DNA from: Amia ocellicauda
Taxonomy: Eukaryota > Chordata > Actinopteri > Amiiformes > Amiidae
NCBI RefSeq assembly: GCF_036373705.1
Contig: NC_089863.1
Span: 4,587,857-4,651,856 of the forward strand
Length of the DNA: 64,000 bases
Reading direction: 5' to 3'
Shown here: piece by piece, positions 1 through 8,143 of the stretch
Layout: the number at the start of each line of letters is the position of its first letter
Position numbering within the stretch: position 1 is the first letter of the stretch
Translations under genes and position numbers: made by a program
Notes under the pieces: model-generated
Told to the model about the DNA's origin: nothing
Database searches by the model: none
Seen by the model: only the letters and a program-made list of their open reading frames with translations

Positions 1-266
1 TGCAACATACATTCAATGTGTTCATGGCTCCATCTGCTCATTCAATTCAACCTGTACCCGACTGCTGCCTCTCACCTGAACCGTAGTCAACAGAAATGCG
101 CACTTGTATCACACCTTGTCGACACTGTTAATGTGTCATTGACACCCAATAACCTGACATGTTGCTTAATCCGTTTAATCTCAATTCTTTCATAATAAGA
201 CTCTGTTACAATAAGACACTTCCAAAACACTACATTCATTTGAATAGACAATCACTTTTGAATACA

Positions 267-490
267 GTGTGGAGTAGTGGTTTGGGCTCTGTACCCTGTA
301 GCACAGCACGGTGTGTGCAATCCCTGGTTCGCTGACTACTCTTGAGCAAGGGACTTTAGCTAGATTGCACCAGTTAATGCCCACCCATGCCAATGGGTTA
401 AGTGTAAGGAAAACAAAATGTGGTAATATCTCGTTAACATCCCGAAGTCACCCTGGATATGGTGTCTGCTAAGAAATCGAATTAAAAAAT
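267..490 (+). mobile_element. tRNA-derived SINE-like element, copy 1
   Basis: A tRNA-like head carries an A-box-like stretch (TAGTGGTTTGGGCT, about 275) and a degenerate B box (GTGTGCAATCC, about 312). The body then includes CTTGAGCAAGGGACTTTA (about 341) and a tail with AAGTCACCCTGG and GTGTCTGCTAA (about 445-470) ending in A-rich DNA. This head, body and tail layout resembles V-SINE-type elements of fishes, whose 3' tails are shared with L2-like LINEs. The family assignment is from memory of the consensus. No target-site duplication was identified. It is part of the tandem unit, so it multiplied with the array rather than by new insertions. Confidence 0.6.
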
Positions 491-1142
491 ACGTTGATAT
501 GAATCTCCATTGATTTATTTCTATGTTCAACATGTATAATTCATGTATTTGTTATTATCTTCTCTCTGCATTTATTTTTAATTCTGCCTTGGATTATCCT
601 CCATACATGATAGCCTGTCGCACAAATCAATGTACAATGCATTCTGGCCCTTCTCATCACTACAACAAGCAAAGCCAAAATATGAAAGAGAACGTGAGTT
701 GAAAAGGTGAGGTGGTGTTTTTCTCTTTATTTCTCTATTTACAGAGTAGACGAAATGCAGAGGAGGAAATATAAATAGAAAAGAAGAAAAAATGTCAACG
801 AAGAACTGTAAATGCACAGAGTGAAATGTGAACATAAAATTAGTATTACGTACGGACATACGTTTTTTCTTAGATCTATGTAAAAATGTAATATTTTATA
901 GCATAGAGCGACGTAATATGAACTGATACAGAATATTTGAAGAAGTCTAAATACATCTGTTTGTTCAAAACAGAATACACTGTATTGTTCTTGTTGTGAA
1001 TACATTGGGGTGGATATATTTACGAATGTTATGGTGGTTGTGATAAAGAAGTGAAAAATGACGACCCCTCGTATGCCTGTGAGGATCTCAGCAGGGCTGT
1101 CCTGCGGGCTGAAGACGGGTCTGGTAGCAGATGAAGGAGCTC
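491..1142. other. Ala/Arg unit spacer without recognisable gene
   Basis: AT-rich DNA between the SINE-like tail and the 3' end of tRNA-Ala. Short open frames here contain low-complexity Phe/Ile/Ser/Tyr-rich translations and differ between the two unit copies, which argues against coding. The segment from about 1052 to 1112 is the piece reused at the array junction at 3543-3605. Confidence 0.7.
1054..1058 (-). terminator. Distal T5 run downstream of tRNA-Ala copy 1
   Basis: Plus-strand AAAAA reads TTTTT on the tRNA-Ala strand, about 85 nt past the gene end. No T4 run lies closer. If it is the Pol III stop, the primary transcript has an unusually long trailer. Confidence 0.4.
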
Positions 1143-1215
1143 TGGAGAATGCGGGCATCGGTCCCGCCACCTCTCGCATGCTAAGCGAGCGCTCTACCAT
1201 CTGAGCTAATTCCCC
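1143..1215 (-). tRNA. tRNA-Ala-AGC: tRNA-Ala(AGC), copy 1
   Basis: 73 nt with a complete cloverleaf. The acceptor stem GGGGAAT/ATTCTCC pairs throughout and includes the G3:U70 pair that identifies alanine tRNA, followed by discriminator A. The anticodon loop reads TTAGCAT with anticodon AGC, normally deaminated to IGC. The D arm and 5-bp T stem are intact. The T loop is ACCGATG: A54 is normal for eukaryotic Ala tRNA, but position 55 is C where U is nearly universal, which also alters the B box. It lies divergent to tRNA-Arg 142 bp away. Probably functional, with some doubt from C55 and from the lack of a close terminator. Confidence 0.88.
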
Positions 1216-1357
1216 GCTGCTTCCTGTGGCAGCACCGCCCTGTGCAGCGCCGGCTGCAGGTTCGCTCTGAACTTTGCATCCCTTTGGCTGCACTGATACC
1301 CTGTTCCAGGACAGAAGAAGCTGTTTCCATCGGATTGTTTGAGTGCGTCCAAACGTG

Positions 1358-1430
1358 GGGCCAGTGGCGCAATGGATAACGCGTTTGACTACGAATCAGA
1401 AGACTGTAGGTTCGACTCCTACCTGGCTCG
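1358..1430 (+). tRNA. tRNA-Arg-ACG: tRNA-Arg(ACG), copy 1
   Basis: 73 nt. Acceptor GGGCCAG/CTGGCTC pairs fully with discriminator G. The D loop contains the AATGGATAA stretch with A20, an arginine identity base. The anticodon loop CTACGAA gives anticodon ACG (read as ICG after deamination). The anticodon stem contains one T-G wobble (TTTGA/TCAGA), the T stem GTAGG/CCTAC is perfect, and the B box is GGTTCGACTCC. A T4 run follows 27 nt downstream. No intron. Confidence 0.95.
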
Positions 1431-1863
1431 ACAGCATCTACACCCAACTCTCGCTGTTTTCTTCTCATATCTGGCGACCAGCAGCACTACATCATAGTGT
1501 GCCGGACCAGGCATGGGAGGACCATCAAAGTCACCGCTACCACACTCCAATCTCATTCCATGATGATTATCAAACCATTGCACCAGTGTGACTGAGGTGC
1601 AACATACATTCAATGTGTTCATGGCTCCATCTGCTCATTCAATTCAACCTGTACCCGACTGCTGCCTCTCACCTGAACCGTAGTCAACAGAAATGCGCAC
1701 TTGTATCACACCTTGTCGACACTGTTAATGTGTCATTGACACCCAATAACCTGACATGTTGCTTAATCCGTTTAATCTCAATTCTTTCATAATAAGACTC
1801 TGTTACAATAAGACACTTCCACAACACTACATTCATTTGAATAGACAATCACTTTTGAATACA
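1431..1863. other. Spacer from tRNA-Arg to SINE-like element
   Basis: Apart from the Pol III terminator nothing recognisable is seen. The stretch crosses the arbitrary unit boundary at 1598 and is repeated in each copy. Confidence 0.6.
1457..1460 (+). terminator. Pol III T4 terminator of tRNA-Arg copy 1
   Basis: TTTT followed by C, 27 nt beyond the gene end. The same run follows the other two Arg copies at 3045-3048 and 57208-57211. Confidence 0.7.
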
Positions 1864-2086
1864 GTGTGGAGTAGTGGTTTGGGCTCTGTACCCTGTAGCA
1901 CAGCACGGTGTGTGCAATCTCTGGTACACTTACTACTCTTGAGCAAGGGACTTTAGCTAGATTGCACCAGTTAATGCCCACCCATGCCAATGGGTTAAGT
2001 GTAAGGAAAACAAAATGTGGTAATATCTCTTTAACATCTGTAAGTCACCCTGGCTTTGGTGTCTGCTAAGAAATCGAATTAAAAAT
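1864..2086 (+). mobile_element. tRNA-derived SINE-like element, copy 2
   Basis: Same head, body and tail as copy 1. Here the tail reads GTAAGTCACCCTGG, closer than copy 1 to the usual SINE/L2 tail motif. Confidence 0.6.
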
Positions 2087-2730
2087 ACGTTGATATGAAT
2101 CTCCATTGATTTATTTCTATGTTCAACATGTATAATTCATGTATTTATTATTATCTTCTCTCTGCATTTATTTTTAATTCTGCCTTGGATTATCCTTCAT
2201 ACAAGTCGCACAAATGAATGTACAATGCATTCTGGCCCTTCTCATCACTACAACAAGCAAAGCCATACTATGAAAGAAAACGTGAGTTGAAAAGGTGAGG
2301 TGGTGTTTTTCTCTATATGTATCTATTTACAGAATAGACGAAATGCAGAGGAGGAAATATAAATAGGAAAGAAGAAAAAATGTCAACGAAGAACTGTAAA
2401 TGCACAGAGGGAAATGTGAACATAAAATTGGTATTACATACGGACATACGTTTTTTCTTAGATCTATGTAAAAATGTAATATTTTATAGCATAGAGCGTA
2501 GTAATATGAACTGATACAGAATATTAGATGAAGTCTAAATACATCTGTTTGTTCAAAACAGAATACACTGTATTGTTCTTGTTGTGAATACATTGGGGTG
2601 GATATATTTACGAATGGTATGGTGGTTGTGATCAAGAAGTGAGAAATGACGACCCCTCGTATGCTTGTGAGGATCTCAGCAGGGCTGTCCTGCGGGCTGA
2701 AGACGGGTCTGGTAGCAGATGAAGGAGCTC
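2087..2730. other. Ala/Arg unit spacer, copy 2
   Basis: AT-rich counterpart of 491-1142. I see no gene, structured RNA or further mobile element in it. Confidence 0.65.
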
Positions 2731-2803
2731 TGGAGAATGCGGGCATCGGTCCCGCCACCTCTCGCATGCTAAGCGAGCGCTCTACCATCTGAGCTAATTC
2801 CCC
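2731..2803 (-). tRNA. tRNA-Ala-AGC: tRNA-Ala(AGC), copy 2
   Basis: Identical over all 73 nt to the first copy, including G3:U70 and the unusual C55. Confidence 0.88.
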
Positions 2804-2945
2804 GCTGCTTCCTGTGGCAGCACCGCCCTGTGCAGCGCCGGCTGTAGGTTCGCTCTGAACTTTGCATCCCTTTGGGTGCACTGATACCCTGTTCCAGGAC
2901 AGAAGAAGCAGTTTCCATCGGATTGCTTGAGTGCGTCCAAACGTG

Positions 2946-3018
2946 GGGCCAGTGGCGCAATGGATAACGCGTCTGACTACGAGTCAGAAGACTGTAGGTT
3001 CGACTCCTACCTGGCTCG
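2946..3018 (+). tRNA. tRNA-Arg-ACG: tRNA-Arg(ACG), copy 2
   Basis: Differs from copy 1 in the anticodon arm: the stem is TCTGA/TCAGA (fully paired) and base 38 is G (loop CTACGAG). Anticodon ACG, T arm and acceptor are unchanged. Confidence 0.95.
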
Positions 3019-3044
3019 ACAGCATCTACAACCAACTCTCGCTG

Positions 3045-3048
3045 TTTT
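3045..3048 (+). terminator. Pol III T4 terminator of tRNA-Arg copy 2
   Basis: TTTT 27 nt past the gene end, same context as copy 1. Confidence 0.65.
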
Positions 3049-3185
3049 CTTCTCATATCTGGCGACCAGCAGCACTACATCATAGTGTGCCGGACCAGGC
3101 ATGGGAGGACCATCAAAGTCACCGCTACCACACTCCAATCTCATTCCATGATGATTATCAAACCATTGCACCAGTGTGACTGAGG

Positions 3186-3605
3186 TGCAACATACATTCA
3201 ATGTGTTCATGGCTCCATCTGCTCATTCAATTCAACCTGTACCCGACTGCTGCCTCTCACCTGAACCGTAGTCAACAGAAATGCGCACTTGTATCACACC
3301 TTGTCGACACTGTTAATGTGTTTTTGACACCCAATATCCTGACATGTTGCTTAATCCGTTTAATCTCAATTCTTTCATAATAAGACTCTGTTACAATAAG
3401 ACACTTCCACAAAACTACATTCATTTGAACAGATAATCACTTTTGAATACAGTGTGGAGTAGTGGTTTGGGCTCTGTACCCTGTAGCAGAGCACGGTGTG
3501 TGCAATCCCTGGTACGCTTACAACTCTTGAGCAAGGAACTTTGAAAAATGACGACACCTCGTATGCTTGTGAGGATCTCAGCAGGGCTGTTCTGCGGGCT
3601 GAAGA
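3186..3605. repeat. Ala/Arg unit copy 3, broken
   Basis: Follows the unit to 3542, within the SINE-like element, then jumps to the equivalent of 1052-1112 (sequence TGAAAAATGACGAC), skipping about 690 bp. It stops at GCTGAAGA (3605), where Leu/Ser-array sequence begins. No tRNA gene of this family remains in it. Confidence 0.88.
3452..3542 (+). mobile_element. SINE-like element, copy 3, truncated
   Basis: The tRNA-like head and the CTTGAGCAAGGAACTTT stretch are present, then the element is cut off by the deletion junction. The tail is missing. Confidence 0.6.
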
Positions 3606-3886
3606 ATGTCTGCTTGCTTTGGGTCTTGGGTGGGGGCTGGTGTGGCTGAAATGCCAGCGCTGAATTTTTGGTCCTGGGGCAAGGTATATGAGAAAAGGCC
3701 CCACTATCAAGATTTCAAGTGACCACACCACCCTCAATCAATTCCCCACAAAGCCCAAGTTACTGGTGGGCACTTCAGCAGCCAAAGAGCCACACCTTGG
3801 AGCAATTAGAAGATGGAATGAAACGAAAGCAATGGGAGTCTTGCTGAAACCAAGCAACGTCGTCAACCTGGTCGTTGAAGACGGGC

Positions 3887-3891
3887 AAAAA
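3887..3891 (-). terminator. Pol III T5 terminator of tRNA-Leu copy 1
   Basis: Plus-strand AAAAA reads TTTTT on the gene strand, 9 nt beyond the 3' end. The run sits at the same offset in every unit inspected, for example 14281-14285. Confidence 0.85.
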
Positions 3892-3900
3892 CATGGCTAT

Positions 3901-3982
3901 TGGCAGCGGTGGGATTTGAACCCACGCCTCCGAAGAGACTGGAGCCTAAATCCAGCGCCTTAGACCGCTCGGCCACGCTACC
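3901..3982 (-). tRNA. tRNA-Leu-TAG: tRNA-Leu(UAG), copy 1
   Basis: 82-nt class II tRNA. Acceptor GGTAGCG/CGCTGCC pairs throughout (one T3-G70) with discriminator A73, a leucine identity base. The A box is TGGCCGAGCGG, the anticodon stem CTGGA/TCCAG is perfect, and loop TTTAGGC gives anticodon UAG (base 34 is plus-strand A at 3948). The long variable arm contains TCTTCGGAGG, the T stem GTGGG/CCCAC is perfect, and T loop TTCAAAT gives B box GGTTCAAATCC. There is no intron. The gene is divergent to the Leu(UAA)-like gene 400 bp away. All visible elements of a functional gene are present; it decodes CUA and related CUN codons. Confidence 0.97.
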
Positions 3983-4030
3983 CGGGGAAGGACCTTGTCT
4001 TACCGCTTTGTATGTCTGGATGTATGTAAG

Positions 4031-4074
4031 CATGCATGCACGCATACATGCATGCACGCATGCATGTATGTATG
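4031..4074. repeat. CATG/CACG microsatellite (reference unit)
   Basis: 44 bp of alternating purine-pyrimidine CATG, CACG and TATG tetramers, 48 bp upstream of tRNA-Leu in its own sense. Such alternation can adopt Z-DNA. Short alleles are listed separately at 7718, 18025, 51793 and 55361. Confidence 0.9.
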
Positions 4075-4291
4075 AAGTTATTGTCATGATGATTTCAATG
4101 ATCAAATCCTATGCATTTAATCTAGTTTCGTCAAAAGACGTCGATTAAGGTGAAGTCTTGTGTCTGCGTGCAAACAGACTACGAGTCCACTGCGCAGTAT
4201 GTGCGGGTCACAATACAATCCTTTCGAGCCCGTACAGATTGGGATGTTTTCATGCTAAATGTACTCGGTGCATCTTCAACAGCAGCAAAGG

Positions 4292-4307
4292 TCAACAGCG
4301 CTGTTGA
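4292..4307. repeat. 16-bp perfect palindrome (reference unit)
   Basis: TCAACAGCGCTGTTGA equals its own reverse complement. It is preceded by a third half-site-like TTCAACAGC at 4275. It is present in every unit that keeps this spacer. Function unknown. Confidence 0.85.
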
Positions 4308-4382
4308 AAATGTTGATACGCAGAAGCGTCCACCACGTGAGATGACTGATGCAGGTGTGACCGTAGCCATCGTGGCGGGTGT

Positions 4383-4464
4383 GGTAACGTGGCCGAGTGG
4401 TCTAAGGCGCTTCATTTAAGCTCCAGTCTCTTTGGAGGCGTGGGTTGGAATCCCACCGTTGCCA
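4383..4464 (+). pseudogene. Leu-like tRNA with anticodon UAA, copy 1
   Basis: 82 nt, 73 of 82 positions identical to tRNA-Leu(UAG) at 3901. The acceptor GGTAACG/CGTTGCC is fully paired, with a G5-C68 to A5-U68 compensatory change. The T stem GTGGG/CCCAC is intact. Damage: anticodon stem CTTCA/TCCAG has two mismatches (29-41, 30-40), and T loop TTGGAAT has G56 instead of the near-invariant C56, which breaks the G19-C56 contact and the B box. Anticodon UAA (4417-4419) arises from UAG by G36A; the body is not that of genuine Leu-UAA tRNAs. No T4 run occurs within 65 nt. Most likely a homogenised pseudogene. Confidence 0.8.
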
Positions 4465-4532
4465 ACTTCCTTTAGCCATTAAAGTCATGGTGCTTTCCTA
4501 GTTGCACCTCTTCGTTCCATTTCACACGTTAC

Positions 4533-4536
4533 TTTT
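4533..4536 (+). terminator. Nearest T4 run after the Leu(UAA)-like gene
   Basis: TTTT in ACTTTTCTGG, 69 nt past the gene and 43 nt before the Ser-like gene. It would separate the two transcripts if either is made. Confidence 0.4.
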
Positions 4537-4578
4537 CTGGACATGTACTTTGCATGTCAACGGGGAGCGCTCTCGGCA

Positions 4579-4660
4579 GACGAGGTGGCCGAGTGGTTAA
4601 GGCGATGGACTGCTAATCCATTGTGCTGTGCACGCGTGGGTTTGGATACCATACTCTTCG
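4579..4660 (+). pseudogene. Ser-like tRNA (GCU), copy 1, class 1
   Basis: 82 nt with the length and layout of vertebrate tRNA-Ser(GCU). The D arm, anticodon stem ATGGA/TCCAT, anticodon GCT (4612-4614) and the long variable arm (TGTGC TGT GCACG) are intact. Damage lies in the 3' third: T loop TTTGGAT loses both C56 and A58, T stem GTGGG/ACCAT has a G53-A61 mismatch, and acceptor GACGAGG/ACTCTTC has mismatches 3-70 and 7-66. The B box is therefore poor. A T4 run follows. I call four classes by the 3' third; class 1 is the most degraded in the T loop. Confidence 0.75.
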
Positions 4661-5129
4661 GATCACGGCAGCCTTTTACAGAAGAGCAATGATTGCTGCC
4701 TCAATAAAGTGTTCATCTCTTTCCATTACGTTGCAATCCTGTTCCGTCCTGTCTCAAAATGTTGTCATTACCCTAGAGTGGAATATCCGGGGTGGCGGTG
4801 TGCATGGTGGGAGATAGCCTGCGAGGGTGCAGGGCGTGTCTGCTTGCTTTGGGTCTTGGGTGGGGGCTGGTGTGGCTGAAATGCCAGCGCTGAATTTTTG
4901 GTCCTGGGGCGAGGTATATGAGAAAAGGCCCCACTATCAAGATTTCAAGTAACCACACCACCCTCAATCAATTCCCCACAAAGCCCAAGTTACTGGTGGG
5001 CACTTCAGCAGCCAAAGAACACACCTTGGAGCAATTAGAAGATGGAATGAAACGAAAGCAATGGGAGTCTTGCTGAAACCAAGCAACGTCGTCAACCTGG
5101 TCGTTGAAGACGGGCAAAAACATGGCTAT
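4661..5129. other. Spacer from Ser-like gene to next tRNA-Leu (reference)
   Basis: 469 bp, G-rich in the middle. TGGGGC and GCCCCA (about 4905 and 4927) can form a 6-bp hairpin. GGG-TCTT-GGG-T-GGGGG (about 4850-4866) gives three G runs, short of a standard four-run quadruplex. The overlapping short open frames on both strands show no family I recognise. Confidence 0.65.
4674..4677 (+). terminator. T4 run after the Ser-like gene (reference unit)
   Basis: TTTT in GCCTTTTACAG, 14 nt past the gene; kept in all units. Confidence 0.6.
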
Positions 5130-5211
5130 TGGCAGCGGTGGGATTTGAACCCACGCCTCCGAAGAGACTGGAGCCTAAATCCAGCGCCTTAGACCGCTCG
5201 GCCACGCTACC
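5130..5211 (-). tRNA. tRNA-Leu-TAG: tRNA-Leu(UAG), copy 2
   Basis: Identical to copy 1; base 34 is plus-strand A at 5177. Confidence 0.97.
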
Positions 5212-5611
5212 CAGGGAAGGACCTTGTCTTACCGCTTTGTATGTCTGGATGTATGTAAGCATGCATGCACGCATACATGCATGCACGCATGCATGTATGT
5301 ATGATGTTATTGTCATGATGATTTCAATGATCAAATCCTATGCATTTAATCTAGTTTCGTCAAAAGACGTCGATTAAGGTGAAGTCTTGTGTCTGCGTGC
5401 AAACAGACTACGAGTCCACTGCGCAGTATGTGCGGGTCACAATACAATCCTTTCGAGCCCGTACAGATTGGGATGTTTTCATGCTAAATGTACTCGGTGC
5501 ATCTTCAACAGCAGCAAAGGTCAACAGCGCTGTTGAAAATGTTGATACGCAGAAGCGTCCACCACGTGAGATGACTGATGCAGGTGTGACCGTAGCCATC
5601 GTGGCGGGTGT

Positions 5612-5693
5612 GGTAACGTGGCCGAGTGGTCTAAGGCGCTTCATTTAAACTCCAGTCTCTTTGGAGGCGTGGGTTGGAATCCCACCGTTGCCA
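5612..5693 (+). pseudogene. Leu-like tRNA (UAA), copy 2
   Basis: As copy 1 plus G37A at 5649, next to the anticodon (5646-5648). Confidence 0.78.
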
Positions 5694-5807
5694 ACTTCCT
5701 TTAGCCATTAAAGTCATGGTGCTTTCCTAGTTGCACCTCTTCGTTCCATTTCACACGTTACTTTTCTGGACATGTACTTTGCATGTCAACGGGGAGCGCT
5801 CTCGGCA

Positions 5808-5889
5808 GACGAGGTGGCCGAGTGGTTAAGGCGATGGACTGCTAATCCATTGTGCTGTGCACGCGTGGGTTTGGATACCATACTCTTCG
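5808..5889 (+). pseudogene. Ser-like tRNA (GCU), copy 2, class 1
   Basis: Same T-loop and acceptor defects as copy 1. Confidence 0.75.
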
Positions 5890-6358
5890 GATCACGGCAG
5901 CCTTTTACAGAAGAGCAATGATTGCTGCCTCAATAAAGTGTTCATCTCTTTCCATTACGTTGCAATCCTGTTCCGTCCTGTCTCAAAATGTTGTCATTAC
6001 CCTAGAGTGGAATATCCGGGGTGGCGGTGTGCATGGTGGGAGATGGCCTGCGAGGGTGCAGGGCGTGTCTGCTTGCTTTGGGTCTTGGGTGGGGGCTGGT
6101 GTGGCTGAAATGCCAGCGCTGAATTTTTGGTCCTGGGGCGAGGTATATGAGAAAAGGCCCCACTATCAAGATTTCAAGTAACCACACCACCCTCAATCAA
6201 TTCCCCACAAAGCCCAAGTTACTGGTGGGCACTTCAGCAGCCAAAGAACACACCTTGGAGCAATTAGAAGATGGAATGAAACGAAAGCAATGGGAGTCTT
6301 GCTGAAACCAAGCAACGTCGTCAACCTGGTCGTTGAAGACGGGCAAAAACATGGCTAT

Positions 6359-6440
6359 TGGCAGCGGTGGGATTTGAACCCACGCCTCCGAAGAGACTGG
6401 AGCCTAAATCCAGCGCCTTAGACCGCTCGGCCACGCTACC
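6359..6440 (-). tRNA. tRNA-Leu-TAG: tRNA-Leu(UAG), copy 3
   Basis: Gene identical to copy 1; base 34 at 6406. Confidence 0.97.
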
Positions 6441-6840
6441 CGGGGAAGGACCTTGTCTTACCGCTTTGTATGTCTGGATGTATGTAAGCATGCATGCACG
6501 CATACATGCATGCACGCATGCATGTATGTATGAAGTTATTGTCATGATGATTTCAATGATCAAATCCTATGCATTTAATCTAGTTTCGTCAAAAGACGTC
6601 GATTAAGGTGAAGTCTTGTGTCTGCGTGCAAACAGACTACGAGTGCACTGCGCAGTATGTGCGGGTCACAATACAATCCTTTCGAGCCCGTACAGATTGG
6701 GATGTTTTCATGCTAAATGTACTCGGTGCATCTTCAACAGCAGCAAAGGTCAACAGCGCTGTTGAAAATGTTGATACGCAGAAGCGTCCACCACGTGAGA
6801 TGACTGATGCAGGTGTGACCGTAGCCATCGTGGTGGGTGT

Positions 6841-6922
6841 GGTAACGTGGCCGAGTGGTCTAAGGCGCTTCATTTAAGCTCCAGTCTCTTTGGAGGCGTG
6901 GGTTGGAATCCCACCGTTGCCA
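6841..6922 (+). pseudogene. Leu-like tRNA (UAA), copy 3
   Basis: Anticodon at 6875-6877; the base two positions upstream of the gene block reads GTGGTGGG rather than GTGGCGGG. Confidence 0.78.
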
Positions 6923-7036
6923 ACTTCCTTTAGCCATTAAAGTCATGGTGCTTTCCTAGTTGCACCTCTTCGTTCCATTTCACACGTTACTTTTCTGGAC
7001 ATGTACTTTGCATGTCAACGGGGAGCGCTCTCGGCA

Positions 7037-7118
7037 GACGAGGTGGCCGAGTGGTTAAGGCGATGGACTGCTAATCCATTGTGCTGTGCACGCGTGGGTT
7101 TGGATACCATACTCTTCG
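7037..7118 (+). pseudogene. Ser-like tRNA (GCU), copy 3, class 1
   Basis: Matches copy 1. Confidence 0.75.
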
Positions 7119-7587
7119 GATCACGGCAGCCTTTTACAGAAGAGCAATGATTGCTGCCTCAATAAAGTGTTCATCTCTTTCCATTACGTTGCAATCCTGT
7201 TCCGTCCTGTCTCAAAATGTTGTCATTACCCTAGAGTGGAATATCCGGGGTGGCGGTGTGCATGGTGGGAGATGGCCTGCGAGGGTGCAGGGCGTGTCTG
7301 CTTGCTTTGGGTCTTGGGTGGGGGCTGGTGTGGCTGAAATGCCAGCGCTGAATTTTTGGTCCTGGGGCGAGGTATATGAGAAAAGGCCCCACTATCAAGA
7401 TTTCAAGTAACCACACCACCCTCAATCAATTCCCCACAAAGCCCAAGTTACTGGTGGGCACTTCAGCAGCCAAAGAACACACCTTGGAGCAATTAGAAGA
7501 TGGAATGAAACGAAAGCAATGGGAGTCTTGCTGAAACCAAGCAACGTCGTCAACCTGGTCGTTGAAGACGGGCAAAAACATGGCTAT

Positions 7588-7669
7588 TGGCAGCGGTGGG
7601 ATTTGAACCCACACCTCCGAAGAGACTGGAGCCTAAATCCAGCGCCTTAGACCGCTCGGCCACGCTACC
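7588..7669 (-). tRNA. tRNA-Leu-TAG: tRNA-Leu(UAG), copy 4
   Basis: One change: plus-strand A at 7613 makes C48U between the variable arm and T stem; stems unaffected. Base 34 at 7635. Confidence 0.95.
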
Positions 7670-7717
7670 CAGGGAAGGATCTTGTCTTACCGCTTTGTAT
7701 GTCTGGATGTATGTAAG

Positions 7718-7753
7718 CATGCATGCACGCATGCACGCATGCATGTATGTATG
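7718..7753. repeat. Microsatellite, 8-bp-shorter allele
   Basis: 36 bp instead of 44; accounts for the 1221-bp unit length here. Confidence 0.85.
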
Positions 7754-8061
7754 AAGTTATTGTCATGATGATTTCAATGATCAAATCCTATGCATTTAAT
7801 CTAGTTTCGTCAAAAGACGTCGATTAAGGTGAAGTCTTGTGTCTGCGTGCAAACAGACTACGAGTCCACTGCGCAGTATGTGCGGGTCACAATACAATCC
7901 TTTCGAGCCCGTACAGATTGGGATGTTTTCATGCTAAATGTACTCGGTGCATCTTCAACAGCAGCAAAGGTCAACAGCGCTGTTGAAAATGTTGATACGC
8001 AGAAGCGTCCACCACGTGAGATGACTGATGCAGGTGTGACCGTAGCCATCGTGGCGGGTGT

Positions 8062-8143
8062 GGTAACGTGGCCGAGTGGTCTAAGGCGCTTCATTTAAGC
8101 TCCAGTCTCTTTGGAGGCGTGGGTTGGAATCCCACCGTTGCCA
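8062..8143 (+). pseudogene. Leu-like tRNA (UAA), copy 4
   Basis: Anticodon at 8096-8098; no private change. Confidence 0.78.

Larger units (their letters stand above)
1..1597. repeat. Ala/Arg tRNA array, unit copy 1
   Basis: The opening bases of the window recur at 1598 and again at 3186, giving successive periods of 1597 and 1588 bp. The phase of the unit is arbitrary because the array enters from the left edge. Each unit holds a SINE-like element in its AT-rich left half and divergent tRNA-Ala (minus) and tRNA-Arg (plus) genes 142 bp apart in its right half. Copies 1 and 2 differ by scattered substitutions and small indels, mostly outside the tRNA genes. Confidence 0.92.
1598..3185. repeat. 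Ala/Arg tRNA array, unit copy 2
   Basis: 1588 bp, 9 bp shorter than copy 1. One visible deletion removes bases at about 2203-2206 relative to copy 1 (TACATGATAGCCTGTCGC becomes TACAAGTCGC). The tRNA genes are better conserved than the spacers. Confidence 0.92.
3983..4382. other. Spacer between divergent Leu genes (reference unit)
   Basis: Contains the microsatellite (4031-4074) and a 16-bp perfect palindrome (4292-4307). An open frame at 4150-4419 with a GTG start runs into the Leu-like gene and ends on its UAA anticodon. It is conserved only because the repeats are, and I do not consider it coding. Confidence 0.75.

Noticed and set aside
739-1293. 184-codon minus-strand frame in the Ala/Arg unit
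   Set aside because: It reads through tRNA-Ala and then low-complexity Phe/Ile/Ser-rich spacer, and is not supported by any domain.
3901-3982. Intron in tRNA-Leu
   Set aside because: The anticodon loop is 7 nt and continuous with the 3' stem strand; no insertion after base 37.
4150-4419. 89-codon frame ending exactly at the Leu-like gene
   Set aside because: Its stop codon is the UAA anticodon of the tRNA-like gene, and part of the frame is its acceptor and D arm. The coincidence is explained by tRNA sequence.
4383-4464. A genuine tRNA-Leu(UAA) gene
   Set aside because: The body is that of Leu-UAG/AAG, the anticodon stem has two mismatches and C56 is missing; true vertebrate Leu-UAA tRNAs have a different body.
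4850-4866. G-quadruplex
   Set aside because: Only three runs of three or more G occur close together; the fourth nearby run is GG.
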